Part shown: positions 21,972-31,368 of the stretch, in pieces
Layout: each line of letters begins with the position of its first letter
Position numbering within the stretch: position 1 is the stretch's first letter
DNA from: Oscillospiraceae bacterium
GTDB taxonomy: Bacteria; Bacillota; Clostridia; Oscillospirales; Ruminococcaceae
Direction of reading: 5' to 3'
Length of the DNA stretch: 64,000 bases
NCBI GenBank assembly: GCA_020024285.1
Contig: JAHHTZ010000006.1
Coordinates: 1 to 64,000 of the forward strand
Made by a program: the position numbers and the translations under genes
The notes under the pieces: generated by a model
Databases searched by the model: none
What the model was told of the DNA's origin: nothing
The model's input: only the letters and a program-made list of their open reading frames with translations

Positions 21972-23141
21972 TTATCCGCGCACCTGTTTTCCGTTGACAA
22001 AGACGCGCTTTGCCCTTGCAGCGATCGTCAGGGGATCTTCCTCGAACACCACCAAATCGGCATCCTTGCCCACCTTGATGGAGCCGACCCGATCGTCGAT
22101 CCCGCAGATTTCTGCGGCATAGAGGGTGATCGCTCGAAGTGCCTCCATTCGATCCATCCCTTCGCGCACGGCAAACGCTGCGCTGATGGGCAAAAAGCCG
22201 ATGGGAAGCACGCTGTAATCGGTGCAGATGGCAACCGGAAGCCCCGCTTTGTTCAGAATCGCCGGGTTTGCATCAGTGGCATTGGTAAGCTCTGGCTTGC
22301 TCCTTGTCGTCATCAGCGGACCGCAGACAATGGCTGCCCCTTCCTCCGCCAGCTCCTCTGCGATCAGATGCCCCTCCGTGCAGTGGATGAGCACATAGTC
22401 GAGGTCAAATTCCTTTGAAAGGCGGATCGCCGTGAAGATGTCGTCGGCACGGTGACAGTGAAAATGCGCCTTGAGCTCCCTCTGAAGCACCGGGATGAGC
22501 GCCTCGCACTTTGCGTCGTATTCGGGCGGATCGGTTTCGCCGCTCTCGTCGTTCTGCGCCTTCTCCACGTTTACGAGATACTGCTTTGCCTTGCGCAGCT
22601 CCTCGCGGATGAGTGCGGCGATTGCCATGCGCGTCATGGGGGCTTCCGATTTTTCGTTGTATGTATTTTTGGGATTTTCTCCGAGGGCAAATTTCATGGC
22701 AGCCGGCTCGCGCAGCACCATTTTATCCACCATGCGCCCGTATGTTTTGATGGCGCAGAACTGCCCAGCGATTGGATTGGCGCTTCCTGGACCTGTCACA
22801 ACCGTGGTGACACCGGCATCGAGCGCCTCCGAGAAGCTGCGGTCCTGCGCATTGATAGCATCGAGTCCGCGCAGATGCGGCGTGATAGGGTCGGTCATCT
22901 CGTTTCCGTCGTTGCCCTCAAAGTCGAGCCCCTCTTCAAAAATCCCCATGTGACAGTGGGCATCCACAAATCCAGGGTAGATGGTCTGCCCGCTCAGATC
23001 GAGCACTTCCTCCCCCTGCACATTTTGGGGACATTGTTCCATCGTCCCTACTCCGTGGATTTTTTCCCCTTTGATCCATACATAACCCTGTTCGATTGGT
23101 TCCCCTTCCATCGGTACGATGGCTGCATTGACTAAAATCAT
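21972..23141 (-). CDS. Amidohydrolase family protein
   Basis: 389 aa, TIM-barrel metal-dependent hydrolase. The N-terminal beta-sandwich (ILVNAAIVPMEGEPIEQGYV) leads to the metal motif GFVDAHCHMG with His62 and His64. Later conserved residues: HFHCHRADDIFTAI, LIHCTEGHLIAEELAEEG, CTDYSVLPIG with the catalytic Asp, and KDADLVVFEEDPL at the end. Resembles imidazolonepropionase/dipeptidase-like amidohydrolases; substrate not identifiable. Start ATG has GGAGG. Stands alone between the palindromic terminator and the ClpE-like gene. Confidence 0.9.
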   Translation of the reverse strand: MILVNAAIVPMEGEPIEQGYVWIKGEKIHGVGTMEQCPQNVQGEEVLDLSGQTIYPGFVDAHCHMGIFEEGLDFEGNDGNEMTDPITPHLRGLDAINAQDRSFSEALDAGVTTVVTGPGSANPIAGQFCAIKTYGRMVDKMVLREPAAMKFALGENPKNTYNEKSEAPMTRMAIAALIREELRKAKQYLVNVEKAQNDESGETDPPEYDAKCEALIPVLQRELKAHFHCHRADDIFTAIRLSKEFDLDYVLIHCTEGHLIAEELAEEGAAIVCGPLMTTRSKPELTNATDANPAILNKAGLPVAICTDYSVLPIGFLPISAAFAVREGMDRMEALRAITLYAAEICGIDDRVGSIKVGKDADLVVFEEDPLTIAARAKRVFVNGKQVRG

Positions 23142-23215
23142 CGCTTTCCTCCATGTCCTGTTTTTTCATAGCAAACGGCACAGCCTATTTGCAGACCATG
23201 CCGTTTTTCTTTCTG

Positions 23216-25540
23216 TTAGAGTGTTAAAATCTTTATAGAATCTTCCTGCGCAGTCACACGAACGACCGTCGGAGGATTGGATGCCGATTCCACCAGCTTT
23301 GTGCAAAGCGGATCTTCCACTTCCTTGCGGATCACCTTGCGCAGGTCGCGCGCACCGCCCTTGTGTCCGTATGCATGATCTGCCAGAAGATGGAGCGCTG
23401 CATCCTCGTAGTCGAATTCGATGCCTTTTTCCGAAAGCGGTTCCTTGAGCTCGTCGAGCATGAGCATGGCGATTTTTTCAAACGACTCCTTCGACAGCGG
23501 ATCGAATACCACCACCTCGTCCACGCGTCCGAGAAATTCGGGGCGCAGGAACTGGGACAGCGCACGCATTGCCTTGTCGCGCGAGATATCGCCCTCCGTC
23601 TTGTTGAAGCCGAGTGCGGTGCTTCCCTCCTCGCTGCCTGCGTTGGAGGTCATGACGATGACGGTGCTCTCAAAGGACACGATGCGTCCCTGTGCATCGG
23701 TGATTTTTCCTTCATCCAAAATCTGAAGGAGGATGTTCATCACATCGGGATGCGCCTTTTCGATTTCGTCAAAGAGCACGACGGAATACGGGCGGCGGCG
23801 CACCTTCTCGGTGAGCTGTCCTGCCTCGTCGTAGCCGACGTATCCGGGGGGCGCACCGATGATCCGTGCGACGGAATGCTTCTCCATAAATTCGGACATA
23901 TCAAGGCGGATGAGCGGATTTTGTGCATCAAAGAGCTCTTCCGACAGCACCTTGACAAGCTCTGTTTTTCCCACACCGGTGGGACCTACAAAGATAAAGG
24001 AAGCCGGGCGGCGGTGCTTCGTGATCTGCACGCGGGAGCGTTTGACTGCCTTTGCCACAAGCTCCACGGCTTCGTTCTGTCCGATGATGCGGCGTTTGAG
24101 CGCATCTTCAAGCCCCGAAACACGCTGGAGCTCGGATTCCTTGATCTTGCTTGCCGGGATGCCGGTCCACAGCTCGATCACCTTTGCGAGGTCCTCCTCG
24201 GTCACCTTCATGCCGAGTGCCTCCGGCTCCATCTCCTTGAGCTGGGTGGTGAGCTGGAGCACCTTCGATTTATTTTCTGCGAGCTTCTCATAGTCGATGT
24301 CCTCGCCCTTTTGCTCCTCGGTTTCGATGAAATCCTTGCAGGCAGTGAGCTCACGGTTTTTCTCATCGTATTCAGACAGGCGCACGTTGCGCAGGGAGGC
24401 GCAGGAGCACGCTTCATCGAGAAGGTCGATTGCCTTATCGGGCAGGAAGCGGTCGGAGATATAGCGCTCCGACAGGGTGACTGCCTTTCTTGCGATTTCG
24501 GGTGTCACCTCCACGCGGTGGAATGCTTCGTAGTATTTTTTGATGCCCCCGATGATTTCGATAGAATCCTTGATGGTTGGTTCGTCCACCTTGACCGGCT
24601 GGAAGCGGCGCTCAAGTGCAGCATCCTTTTCGATGTGCTTGCGGTATTCATCGAAGGTCGTCGCACCGATGACCTGGATCTCTCCGCGTGACAGTGCCGG
24701 CTTTAGGATGTTCGCTGCATTCATGGAGCCTTCGGCATCGCCCGCTCCCACAAGGCTGTGCACCTCGTCGATGAAGAGGATGACGTTGCCCTTGCGTTTT
24801 ACGTCCTCCAAAAGTCCCTTGACACGGCTCTCGAACTGTCCGCGGAACTGGGTCCCTGCCACAAGGGAGGTCAAATCGAGCAGGTACAGCTCCTTCCCCT
24901 GAAGCATCGCCGGAACGTCCCCTTTCGCAAGGCGCTGTGCGATGCCTTCTGCAACGGCAGTCTTGCCGACGCCCGGTTCCCCGATGAGGCAGGGGTTGTT
25001 TTTCGTTCTGCGGTTGAGGATCTGCATCACGCGGCTGATTTCACGCTCTCTGCCAACGATCTGGTCGATTTTGCCGCTGAGGGCTTTTTCGCAGAGATTT
25101 TCGCAGTGGGCATCGAGAAACTTAAATTTCTTTTTCTCCTTGTCCTTTGCCTTCTTTTTCTGAAAGAACTCTTTTTCTTCCTTCTTTTTATCTTGTTCGG
25201 AGGAGTTTGCACCGCTCATGAAGCTGCTGAACAGATTTTGCAGGGCAGGCAGCTGCTGTGCGCCGCCCATCTCGAAGTCGTCCTCATCGCCTTCACTGTC
25301 CTCGTCGGGCAGGATGCCGTCAAAGGTATCCGCCAGTGCCATCATCTGGTCGTTCATGGCATCCAGCTCTTCGTCGCTGATGCCCATTTTATCAAGCATA
25401 TCGGTCACCTGATGAATGCCAAGCTCTTTGGCACATTGGATGCACAGTCCTTCGTTCACCATTTCCCCGTTTTCTTCCCTGCCGATGAATACAACAGCCA
25501 TTCTTTTTTTACAGCGGGAACATAACATATTTTGATTCAT
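23216..25540 (-). CDS. ClpE-like ATP-dependent unfoldase
   Basis: 774 aa from ATG 25540; an ATG at 25555 is possible, because the AAAGGA site fits neither start ideally. N-terminal zinc finger with CSRCKKRM and CIQCAKEL, as in ClpE and McsA-type proteins, then a long charged linker rich in Lys/Glu (about 115-145), AAA1 with GEPGVGKTA, a short coiled middle domain, AAA2 with GPTGVGKTELVKVL, and a C-terminal domain. No double Clp-N repeat is seen. It should feed proteins to ClpP, perhaps through the VGF-like loop region. No CtsR box was recognised upstream. Confidence 0.9.
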   Translation of the reverse strand: MNQNMLCSRCKKRMAVVFIGREENGEMVNEGLCIQCAKELGIHQVTDMLDKMGISDEELDAMNDQMMALADTFDGILPDEDSEGDEDDFEMGGAQQLPALQNLFSSFMSGANSSEQDKKKEEKEFFQKKKAKDKEKKKFKFLDAHCENLCEKALSGKIDQIVGREREISRVMQILNRRTKNNPCLIGEPGVGKTAVAEGIAQRLAKGDVPAMLQGKELYLLDLTSLVAGTQFRGQFESRVKGLLEDVKRKGNVILFIDEVHSLVGAGDAEGSMNAANILKPALSRGEIQVIGATTFDEYRKHIEKDAALERRFQPVKVDEPTIKDSIEIIGGIKKYYEAFHRVEVTPEIARKAVTLSERYISDRFLPDKAIDLLDEACSCASLRNVRLSEYDEKNRELTACKDFIETEEQKGEDIDYEKLAENKSKVLQLTTQLKEMEPEALGMKVTEEDLAKVIELWTGIPASKIKESELQRVSGLEDALKRRIIGQNEAVELVAKAVKRSRVQITKHRRPASFIFVGPTGVGKTELVKVLSEELFDAQNPLIRLDMSEFMEKHSVARIIGAPPGYVGYDEAGQLTEKVRRRPYSVVLFDEIEKAHPDVMNILLQILDEGKITDAQGRIVSFESTVIVMTSNAGSEEGSTALGFNKTEGDISRDKAMRALSQFLRPEFLGRVDEVVVFDPLSKESFEKIAMLMLDELKEPLSEKGIEFDYEDAALHLLADHAYGHKGGARDLRKVIRKEVEDPLCTKLVESASNPPTVVRVTAQEDSIKILTL

Positions 25541-25688
25541 TGCGTTGTGTAACATTCCTTTCGTTCGATGATCTGATCTATTTGAGTCTGATTTTGTAAA
25601 ATTAAATTTGGAGATAATTGGAACCGTTCTCTATCAGTATAGCATTTATTCTGCCGCAGAGTGTGAACTTGTTGTGACAGTTGCTGTT

Positions 25689-26399
25689 TTATTGCAAAAA
25701 CTTAAACGGATCAAACTGATAGATCCAGCGCCAAATGTAGGTATCCATGATGATGCGCTCGTTGAAAAAGACAGGGGGCTTTGAGATAAAATAGAGTACA
25801 AAGCGCGCTGCAAGAGCGATGAGATAGAGGTTGATCCCGCCCTGCAAAAGCCCCAAAAGCCCACCGAGAAAGCGGTCTGCTGTGCGGATGACAGGCAGGT
25901 GGCACACGCCGCCCACCACATTGGATGCCTGATGTGCAAAAAAGCTCAAAATCGAAAAGGCGATCAAAAACAGGATGATATGGATAAATCCTGTAATGGC
26001 AGGACCGATCAGCTCCTGCTCCAGCACGACTGCCGCATTCCCCATAGAGGAGGAGAGCTTCCCCTCCAGATGGGTCAGGTCCGAAACCTGAAACAGGTTG
26101 CGCACCACCAAAGGAAGGGATGCGCTGGCGCGCTGCAAATTATCGACAAGCTCACTCAAATCAACGGAGCCCATCAGGTTCTGCCGCAAAAATTGGAGGG
26201 TGCGCTCCTGCAAAAACATCGAATAGATCAATGCAGAGCCGATTTTGCCCACAAAGAGCGCTCCGAAAAACGCGGCGATGTGTCCGAGGATATTGGTGAT
26301 CGTCTTGGCAAAGCCTTCCTGCGCACCTCTCGAATAAGCCATCAAAAGCAGGATGACTGCTGCAATATCATAGATAACTGGGATAAACTGTACCATCAT
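25689..26399 (-). CDS. CvpA family membrane protein
   Basis: 236 aa with four membrane segments: 5-25 (FIPVIYDIAAVILLLMAYSR), 35-58, about 135-160 (IIHIILFLIAFSILSFFA region) and 175-205 (LGGLLGLLQGGINLYLIAL). The GxxxG-rich first helices and the C-terminal GLLGLLQGG motif are typical of CvpA/colicin V production proteins, whose real job is thought to lie in envelope homeostasis. It has a large extracytoplasmic loop between helices 2 and 3. It follows the DUF5711 gene by 29 nt and is probably co-transcribed with it. Confidence 0.88.
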   Translation of the reverse strand: MMVQFIPVIYDIAAVILLLMAYSRGAQEGFAKTITNILGHIAAFFGALFVGKIGSALIYSMFLQERTLQFLRQNLMGSVDLSELVDNLQRASASLPLVVRNLFQVSDLTHLEGKLSSSMGNAAVVLEQELIGPAITGFIHIILFLIAFSILSFFAHQASNVVGGVCHLPVIRTADRFLGGLLGLLQGGINLYLIALAARFVLYFISKPPVFFNERIIMDTYIWRWIYQFDPFKFLQ

Positions 26400-26428
26400 G
26401 CACTCCCTTTCTCACTGTTGTCTGTGTG

Positions 26429-27892
26429 CTATAAGCCGGGGTCCTGAGGTGAGATCCCAGACGAGTCGGTCGGCGGAACGGTCGGTGCATTCTCGCCCTC
26501 TGCGTTGGAAGGTGCTTCTTCCGGTGCGCTGCCCCCCTCATCGGAAGGTTCTTCCTGTATGTCGCCCTCTTTGTCAGAAGTCTCTTCCTTCTGTGTAGTG
26601 TCCTCGTCGGAAGGTTCCTCCTGCACATTGCCTTCCCCATCGGAAGGCTCTTCCTTCGGCACATCCCCCTCGGAAGGCGGCTGCTCCTGGATATTCCCCG
26701 GTTCTTCGTGATCCGGCACGATGTCGCCATGGGTCACACGGTCATCGGACTGCACCTGCTGCATGCGCACGATCTGGTCGTTCGTGATAGCGTAGATGCT
26801 GCGGCCGATGGGCTGCATATCGTAAAGATATTCCGATTTTTCTTCTACAAGGTGCTTTCCTGTGGCAAGGTCGATCTGATAATAGTGGTTGCCTGCGAGG
26901 ACATAGGCATTTTTTCCGTCCGCCTTGAGCTTATGGATGGTGCCGTTGATCTGCGTGGAGGCACGCTTTGTCATGTTGCTGTTGAGGATGACCATTTCGT
27001 ACCCGCTCATCTGACGATAATCCCCCAGAAGGAGCACCACCGCCTGTGCAGAATTATGGAAGGCGGCAAGCGGCTCGGACTTATAGTCAAATTCTCCCAG
27101 CAGCTTGCCCTTGTCGGTACACAGGAAGGTCCCGCGGTCGGTGATGCCCTGGATGCTCGTTTCGTCTGTAAAGTCCAGCGAGCAGACAAACGCATCCTCA
27201 AATATGCGCTGTCCCACAAGGTCCCCCTTGTAGTAGAGGAGCATCTCTGTCTTGATGATGCCGTCCTGCGTAAAAATCGCACAGACCGCCAGGCGATCTC
27301 CGCTGGGGGAAAGTGCGAGGTTCGTGATGATCTTATCCGAATAGTTCCAGGTATAGCGGACCTGATTGTTGCGCCCATAGACCGATACCTGTGACAGGTA
27401 ATCGTCGCTGCGCGTCGCAATGGCAAAGCCCCCCTTGAGCGACACCGCCCCCGTATAGATGACGCGGTCGGTCTTGCTGTCCACGATCGGAGTGTTTTTA
27501 CGGTAGAGCGCATAGGACTTCGAGCCTTCATCCACCATCAGCATCATATCGCCTTCAATGTTTATTTGCGGGCTTGCCATTTGATGCTTGACCTCAAACA
27601 CCTTGCCGCCCCTGTTATTATACATCAAAAGGTCGGTATCGTTGACAACGACGAGCAGCCCGTCGAGAGAATACATCCCCTTCGTTTTGCCGCCGGGTGC
27701 GTCAACGGGATAGCCCGAACCGCTTTGAAACTGCTGAAAAAACGACTTCGGTCCGCCGTAGGGGTCATGATTCATGAAATAGGAAAGCACAAAGGTAACA
27801 AGCAGGATGGCAGCAACCAGGATGATCCCACGGATCATGCGCTTGCGCTGGCGTTTTTTCCGCACCTCGTTAAAATCAGTAATCTCTGCCAC
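26429..27892 (-). CDS. DUF5711 family membrane-anchored beta-propeller-like protein
   Basis: 487 aa starting with GTG at 27892 (AEITDFNEVRKKRQRKRM), backed by AAAGGATG just inside the truA end. A basic cytoplasmic N-terminus and one membrane anchor (IRGIILVAAILLVTFVLSYF, about 20-39) are followed by a large extracytoplasmic region of repeated beta-strands (GGKVFEVKHQMASPQINIEG and further WD-like repeats) as in DUF5711. The last 85 residues form a Glu/Pro/Ser-rich tail with irregular repeats around QEEPSDE. Function unknown; gene order truA-DUF5711-cvpA suggests envelope work. Confidence 0.82.
   Translation of the reverse strand: MAEITDFNEVRKKRQRKRMIRGIILVAAILLVTFVLSYFMNHDPYGGPKSFFQQFQSGSGYPVDAPGGKTKGMYSLDGLLVVVNDTDLLMYNNRGGKVFEVKHQMASPQINIEGDMMLMVDEGSKSYALYRKNTPIVDSKTDRVIYTGAVSLKGGFAIATRSDDYLSQVSVYGRNNQVRYTWNYSDKIITNLALSPSGDRLAVCAIFTQDGIIKTEMLLYYKGDLVGQRIFEDAFVCSLDFTDETSIQGITDRGTFLCTDKGKLLGEFDYKSEPLAAFHNSAQAVVLLLGDYRQMSGYEMVILNSNMTKRASTQINGTIHKLKADGKNAYVLAGNHYYQIDLATGKHLVEEKSEYLYDMQPIGRSIYAITNDQIVRMQQVQSDDRVTHGDIVPDHEEPGNIQEQPPSEGDVPKEEPSDGEGNVQEEPSDEDTTQKEETSDKEGDIQEEPSDEGGSAPEEAPSNAEGENAPTVPPTDSSGISPQDPGL
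26490..26690. repeat. Degenerate tandem repeat inside the DUF5711 gene
   Basis: On the plus strand the words TCGGAAGGTTCTTCCTG, TCGGAAGGTTCCTCCTGC and TCGGAAGGCTCTTCCTTC recur at spacings of a few tens of bases. They encode QEEPSD/KEEPSD units. Likely prone to length change. Confidence 0.7.
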
Positions 27893-27905
27893 TTTGACAC
27901 ATCCT

Positions 27906-28661
27906 TTATTTCTCGAAATCGTTTGGGTCGTAGAATACACGGTTGAGATAAAGCCCCCACGCAGGCGCCGTTGCACCGGCACGGGAACGGTTTTTGGAAT
28001 CAAGGATCGCAGGGATGGATCCCGGTGCAATCGAGCCGCCTGCGATGGCAAGCAGCGTCCCTACCATAATCCGCACCATGTTGTACAAAAAGCCGTCGCC
28101 CTCCACATAAAAGATGACCTCCTCCCCCTGGCGCACCACGCCGCAGCGGTAGATGGTGCGCACCATGTCGGTCACAGACGTTTTTGCGGCACAGAAGGCG
28201 GAAAAATCGTGTGTGCCCACAAAGTCCTGCGCCTCGCGGTCGAGCATCGGGACATCGAGCGGATATTTGTATTCATACACCGCCTTGTAATGGAAGGGGT
28301 CCTTGCTTTGGGCGTTGTGTATCCGATATTCATACCGCTTGCCCTTGCAGTTGTAGCGGGCATGAAAATCGAGCGGCACTTCGATGCAGTCCCGAACGGA
28401 AATATCGGGCGGAAGCTGGTTGTTGAGTGCCGCAACGAGATTTTGACAGGGGATTTTGCACTCTGTTTTCACGCTGACGCAGAACATCTGAGCATGGACC
28501 CCGCTGTCGGTTCGGGAGCAGCCCTTGATGTCGTCCCGATTGCCCATCACGCGCTCCATCGCATCCTGCAGGGTCTGCGCGACGGTGACAGCGTTTTCCT
28601 GCACCTGAAAGCCGTGGTATCTTGTGCCGAGGTAGGAAATGGTCAGCAATAAATTTCTCAT
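27906..28661 (-). CDS. truA: tRNA pseudouridine synthase A
   Basis: 251 aa. Makes pseudouridine at tRNA positions 38-40 in the anticodon arm. The catalytic aspartate is Asp52 in CSRTDSGVHAQMFC. Other signature stretches are YLGTRYHGFQVQENAVTVAQ, LPPDISVRDCIEVP, HARYNCKGKRYEYRI and the C-terminal FLYNMVRIMVGTLL. Start ATG has AAGGAG. Position after ecfA1-ecfA2-ecfT is common in Firmicutes and probably reflects co-transcription with that operon (24-nt gap). Confidence 0.97.
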   Translation of the reverse strand: MRNLLLTISYLGTRYHGFQVQENAVTVAQTLQDAMERVMGNRDDIKGCSRTDSGVHAQMFCVSVKTECKIPCQNLVAALNNQLPPDISVRDCIEVPLDFHARYNCKGKRYEYRIHNAQSKDPFHYKAVYEYKYPLDVPMLDREAQDFVGTHDFSAFCAAKTSVTDMVRTIYRCGVVRQGEEVIFYVEGDGFLYNMVRIMVGTLLAIAGGSIAPGSIPAILDSKNRSRAGATAPAWGLYLNRVFYDPNDFEK

Positions 28662-28685
28662 GGGTACGCTCCTTATAAAAATAAG

Positions 28686-29489
28686 CTATTGAAGCAGAAC
28701 ATTGCACCACAAAACGAGGGCGATCCCGCCGATCATTACGGCAAACGCCACCCAGTCACGAAAGCTGAGGGTAAGCTGCTTCATGCGTGTCCTGCCCTCG
28801 CCTCCGCGGTAGCAGCGGCATTCCATCGCCATGGCAAGCTCGTCGGCACGGCGGAAGGAGGATACAAACAGTGGGATCAAGATCGGGATGAGCGCTCTTG
28901 CGCGCTGCATCAGTCCGCCGCTTTCCAGATCGGCGCCGCGCGCCTTCTGCGCGCTCATGATCTTATCGGTTTCTTCGATGAGGGTCGGGATAAAGCGCAG
29001 AGCAATCGTCATCATCATGGAAAGCTCGTGAACCGGCACCTTGATTTTTTTGAGCGGATTCATCAGACGCTCGATGGCATCGGTCAGCTCAATGGGAGAG
29101 GTCGTATAGGTCAAAAGCGAGCTTCCCGCGATCAGGCACAGGATGCGTATCGACATCAAAACGGCAAGCACCACGCCCTCTTTGGTGATTTCGATAAAGC
29201 CAAACGAAACAAGCACCTCGCCCGTCACAAAGAAGATATTGAGGATGGAAGTAAACAAAATGACGGGAACGACCGGCTTTAAGCTCTTTCGCATCATGCG
29301 AAACGGGATGTGCGACACCCCGTACAAAATAAGCAGCAGCACAACACCCACAAGGATGCTCAGCGGATGGGATGCCACAAACAGCAGCACGATGTAAAGC
29401 AGGGTCGCGATGATCTTCATGCGGGGGTCCATCTTGTGGATGAAGGAATCCCCGGGGAAAAACTGTCCGATGGTAATCTCTTTAAGCAC
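28686..29489 (-). CDS. ecfT: Energy-coupling factor transporter membrane subunit EcfT
   Basis: 267 aa, GTG start at 29489, overlapping the end of ecfA2 by 8 nt with GGAGAGG upstream. EcfT couples the two ATPases to exchangeable S-components that capture vitamins. Four or five membrane segments are visible (IIATLLYIVLLFVASHPLSI, LILYGVSHIPF, MTIALRFIPTLIEE region and the C-terminal WVAFAVMIGGIALVLW). The signature coupling helix with the Ala-Arg-Gly motif is SAQKARGADLESGG near residue 180, plus CRCYRGGEGRTR. No dedicated S gene follows, as expected for a group II module. Confidence 0.95.
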   Translation of the reverse strand: MLKEITIGQFFPGDSFIHKMDPRMKIIATLLYIVLLFVASHPLSILVGVVLLLILYGVSHIPFRMMRKSLKPVVPVILFTSILNIFFVTGEVLVSFGFIEITKEGVVLAVLMSIRILCLIAGSSLLTYTTSPIELTDAIERLMNPLKKIKVPVHELSMMMTIALRFIPTLIEETDKIMSAQKARGADLESGGLMQRARALIPILIPLFVSSFRRADELAMAMECRCYRGGEGRTRMKQLTLSFRDWVAFAVMIGGIALVLWCNVLLQ

Positions 29490-30348
29490 GCGGTTCCTCT
29501 CCCTTCAAAATACGCAGCAGCTCCTGCTTTGCGCCGTTGACGGTATAAACATTGGGGCTGACGGGATAGCCGCGGCGGGCAAGCTCTGCAAAGACCTGTG
29601 TGATCTGCGGAACGGCAAGCCCGATGGAGCAGATCTCCTGTGCGCGGGCAAACACGTTTTCCACAGTATCGTACATGCACACCTTTGCGTGGTTCATCAC
29701 AAGCACCTTGTGTGCAAAGCGCGCCACATCCTCCATGCTGTGCGACACGATCATCACAGTATTTCTTTCTTCCTGATGGTATTCCTTGATCTGTCCGAGG
29801 ATGCGGTCGCGCCCCTTGGGGTCAAGCCCGGCGGTCGGCTCGTCCAGGATGAGGACCTTCGGCTTCATCGCCAAAACTCCTGCGATGGCAACGCGCCGCT
29901 TCTGACCGCCCGACAGCTCGAAGGGCGATTTTGTGAGGATCTCCGGCGGAAGGCTTACAAAGGAAGCCGCCTCGTGCACGCGGGCATCCACTTCTTCCGG
30001 GGAAAGTCCCATGTTTTTCGGTCCGAATGCGATGTCCTTGTAGACGGTTTCTTCAAAGAGCTGATACTCCGGATATTGGAACACCAGTCCCACCTTGAAG
30101 CGGATCTCGCGCAGCTTTGATTTGTCCGCCCAGAGGTCCTCCCCATCAATGTAGATTTTCCCGGAGGTCGGCTCAAGCAGACCGTTAAAGTGCTGGATGA
30201 GGGTGCTCTTGCCGGAGCCGGTGTGTCCGATGACGGCGAGCATCTCCCCTTCTTCGATTTTCAGATTGATATTGTCGATCGCCACTTTCTCAAACGGAGT
30301 GGACTCCGAATAGACATGGCGGAGGTTTTCTGTTTCAATGATTGCCAT
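29482..30348 (-). CDS. ecfA2: Energy-coupling factor transporter ATPase EcfA2
   Basis: 288 aa ABC ATPase. Walker A GHTGSGKSTLIQH, Q-loop VFQYPEYQLFEETVYKDIAF (the two-Q form typical of ECF ATPases), ABC signature LSGGQKRRVAIAGVL, Walker B VLILDEPTAGLDP, switch VSHSMEDVA. It pairs with EcfA1, whose gene ends 21 nt upstream, and shares an 8-nt overlap with ecfT downstream. Together the three form the general vitamin-uptake energising module. Confidence 0.96.
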   Translation of the reverse strand: MAIIETENLRHVYSESTPFEKVAIDNINLKIEEGEMLAVIGHTGSGKSTLIQHFNGLLEPTSGKIYIDGEDLWADKSKLREIRFKVGLVFQYPEYQLFEETVYKDIAFGPKNMGLSPEEVDARVHEAASFVSLPPEILTKSPFELSGGQKRRVAIAGVLAMKPKVLILDEPTAGLDPKGRDRILGQIKEYHQEERNTVMIVSHSMEDVARFAHKVLVMNHAKVCMYDTVENVFARAQEICSIGLAVPQITQVFAELARRGYPVSPNVYTVNGAKQELLRILKGEEPRA

Positions 30349-30369
30349 AATGCGCCCTTGATCCTTTCG

Positions 30370-31272
30370 TTAGTTTCCTGTTGCTTTGGCTGCTTTTCGC
30401 TGTGCCTTGCGCTTTTGCGCGGCGGTGCGCTCGATGAGCTTGGAAAGCTCGTCCACACATTCCTCCACGGTAATGGCATCCATCGGCATGGGGAATCCGG
30501 CGCGGTTCATCTCATAGGCGATCTCGGTGGACTGCGGTACATCCAATCCCACGTTTTTGAGCATCTTGACATGGGAAAAAACATCCTTCGGTGTAGAATC
30601 GAGGATGATGCTTCCCGAATCCATCACCACAACGCGGTCGCACTGGGCGGCCTCGTCCATATAGTGGGTGATGAGCACCACGGTGATGCCGTGGTTTTTG
30701 TTGAGGTCGAGGATGGTCCGCATCACTTCGGTGCGCCCTTTCGGGTCCAGCATGGCAGTCGGCTCATCGAGGACGATGCACTGGGGGCGCATCGCGATGA
30801 TGCCTGCGATGGCAACGCGCTGCTTCTGACCGCCCGACAGACGGTGCGGTGCATGTTTTTTGTATTCGAGCATGTCCACGTCCTGCAAGGCGCGCTCCAC
30901 CCTTGGGCGGATCTCCTGCTGCGCAACACCGAGGTTTTCGAGTCCGAAGGCAACGTCCTCCTCCACCACAGTGGCAACGATCTGGTTGTCGGGGTTCTGG
31001 AACACCATCCCCACCTTCTGGCGGATGTCGTAGACCTTTCCTTCCTCACGGGTATCCATACCGTCCACGAGGATCTGTCCCTCATCGGGCACAAGAATGG
31101 CGTTAAAGTGCTTTGCGAGGGTGCTTTTCCCAGAGCCGTTGTGCCCTAAGATTGCCACCATTTCGCCTTTTTTTATTGTCAAATCGAGATTTTCAAAGAT
31201 ACGCACCGGATAGGGATCTCCATCCATCGAATAGCTGAAGCTGATGCTGCGTGCTTCTATAAAATCATTCAT
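30370..31272 (-). CDS. ecfA1: Energy-coupling factor transporter ATPase EcfA1
   Basis: 300 aa from ATG 31272 (MNDFIEARSISFSYSMDGD); AAAGGTGG lies upstream. Walker A GHNGSGKSTLAKHF, Q-loop VFQNPDNQIVATVVEEDVAF, signature LSGGQKQRVAIAG, Walker B CIVLDEPTAMLDP, switch ITHYMDEAA. The basic C-terminal tail (RTAAQKRKAQRKAAKATGN) is not required for the ABC fold. First gene of ecfA1-ecfA2-ecfT-truA, preceded by a leader with a GC-rich hairpin and a promoter candidate near 31414. Confidence 0.96.
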   Translation of the reverse strand: MNDFIEARSISFSYSMDGDPYPVRIFENLDLTIKKGEMVAILGHNGSGKSTLAKHFNAILVPDEGQILVDGMDTREEGKVYDIRQKVGMVFQNPDNQIVATVVEEDVAFGLENLGVAQQEIRPRVERALQDVDMLEYKKHAPHRLSGGQKQRVAIAGIIAMRPQCIVLDEPTAMLDPKGRTEVMRTILDLNKNHGITVVLITHYMDEAAQCDRVVVMDSGSIILDSTPKDVFSHVKMLKNVGLDVPQSTEIAYEMNRAGFPMPMDAITVEECVDELSKLIERTAAQKRKAQRKAAKATGN

Positions 31273-31368
31273 TCCTTTGTGGAACCACCTTTCTTCGTTT
31301 TCTGTTTTACCGGGTATTCTTTCCTGTCCGTTTTCCGTGCAAAAATGAAAAGGAAACAATATCCGGCT

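Noticed and set aside
23173..23206. AAACGGCA/TGCCGTTT repeat after the ClpE-like gene
   Set aside because: On the minus strand no T run follows the stem, so it is not convincing as its terminator; a long loop also weakens it.
23363..24691. 442-codon plus-strand frame opposite the ClpE-like gene
   Set aside because: Antisense shadow; the minus-strand AAA+ motifs are intact and the plus product has no family features.
26505..26711. Direct repeats that might be a CRISPR array
   Set aside because: Repeats are degenerate, in frame with DUF5711 and encode EEPSD units; no regular unique spacers.
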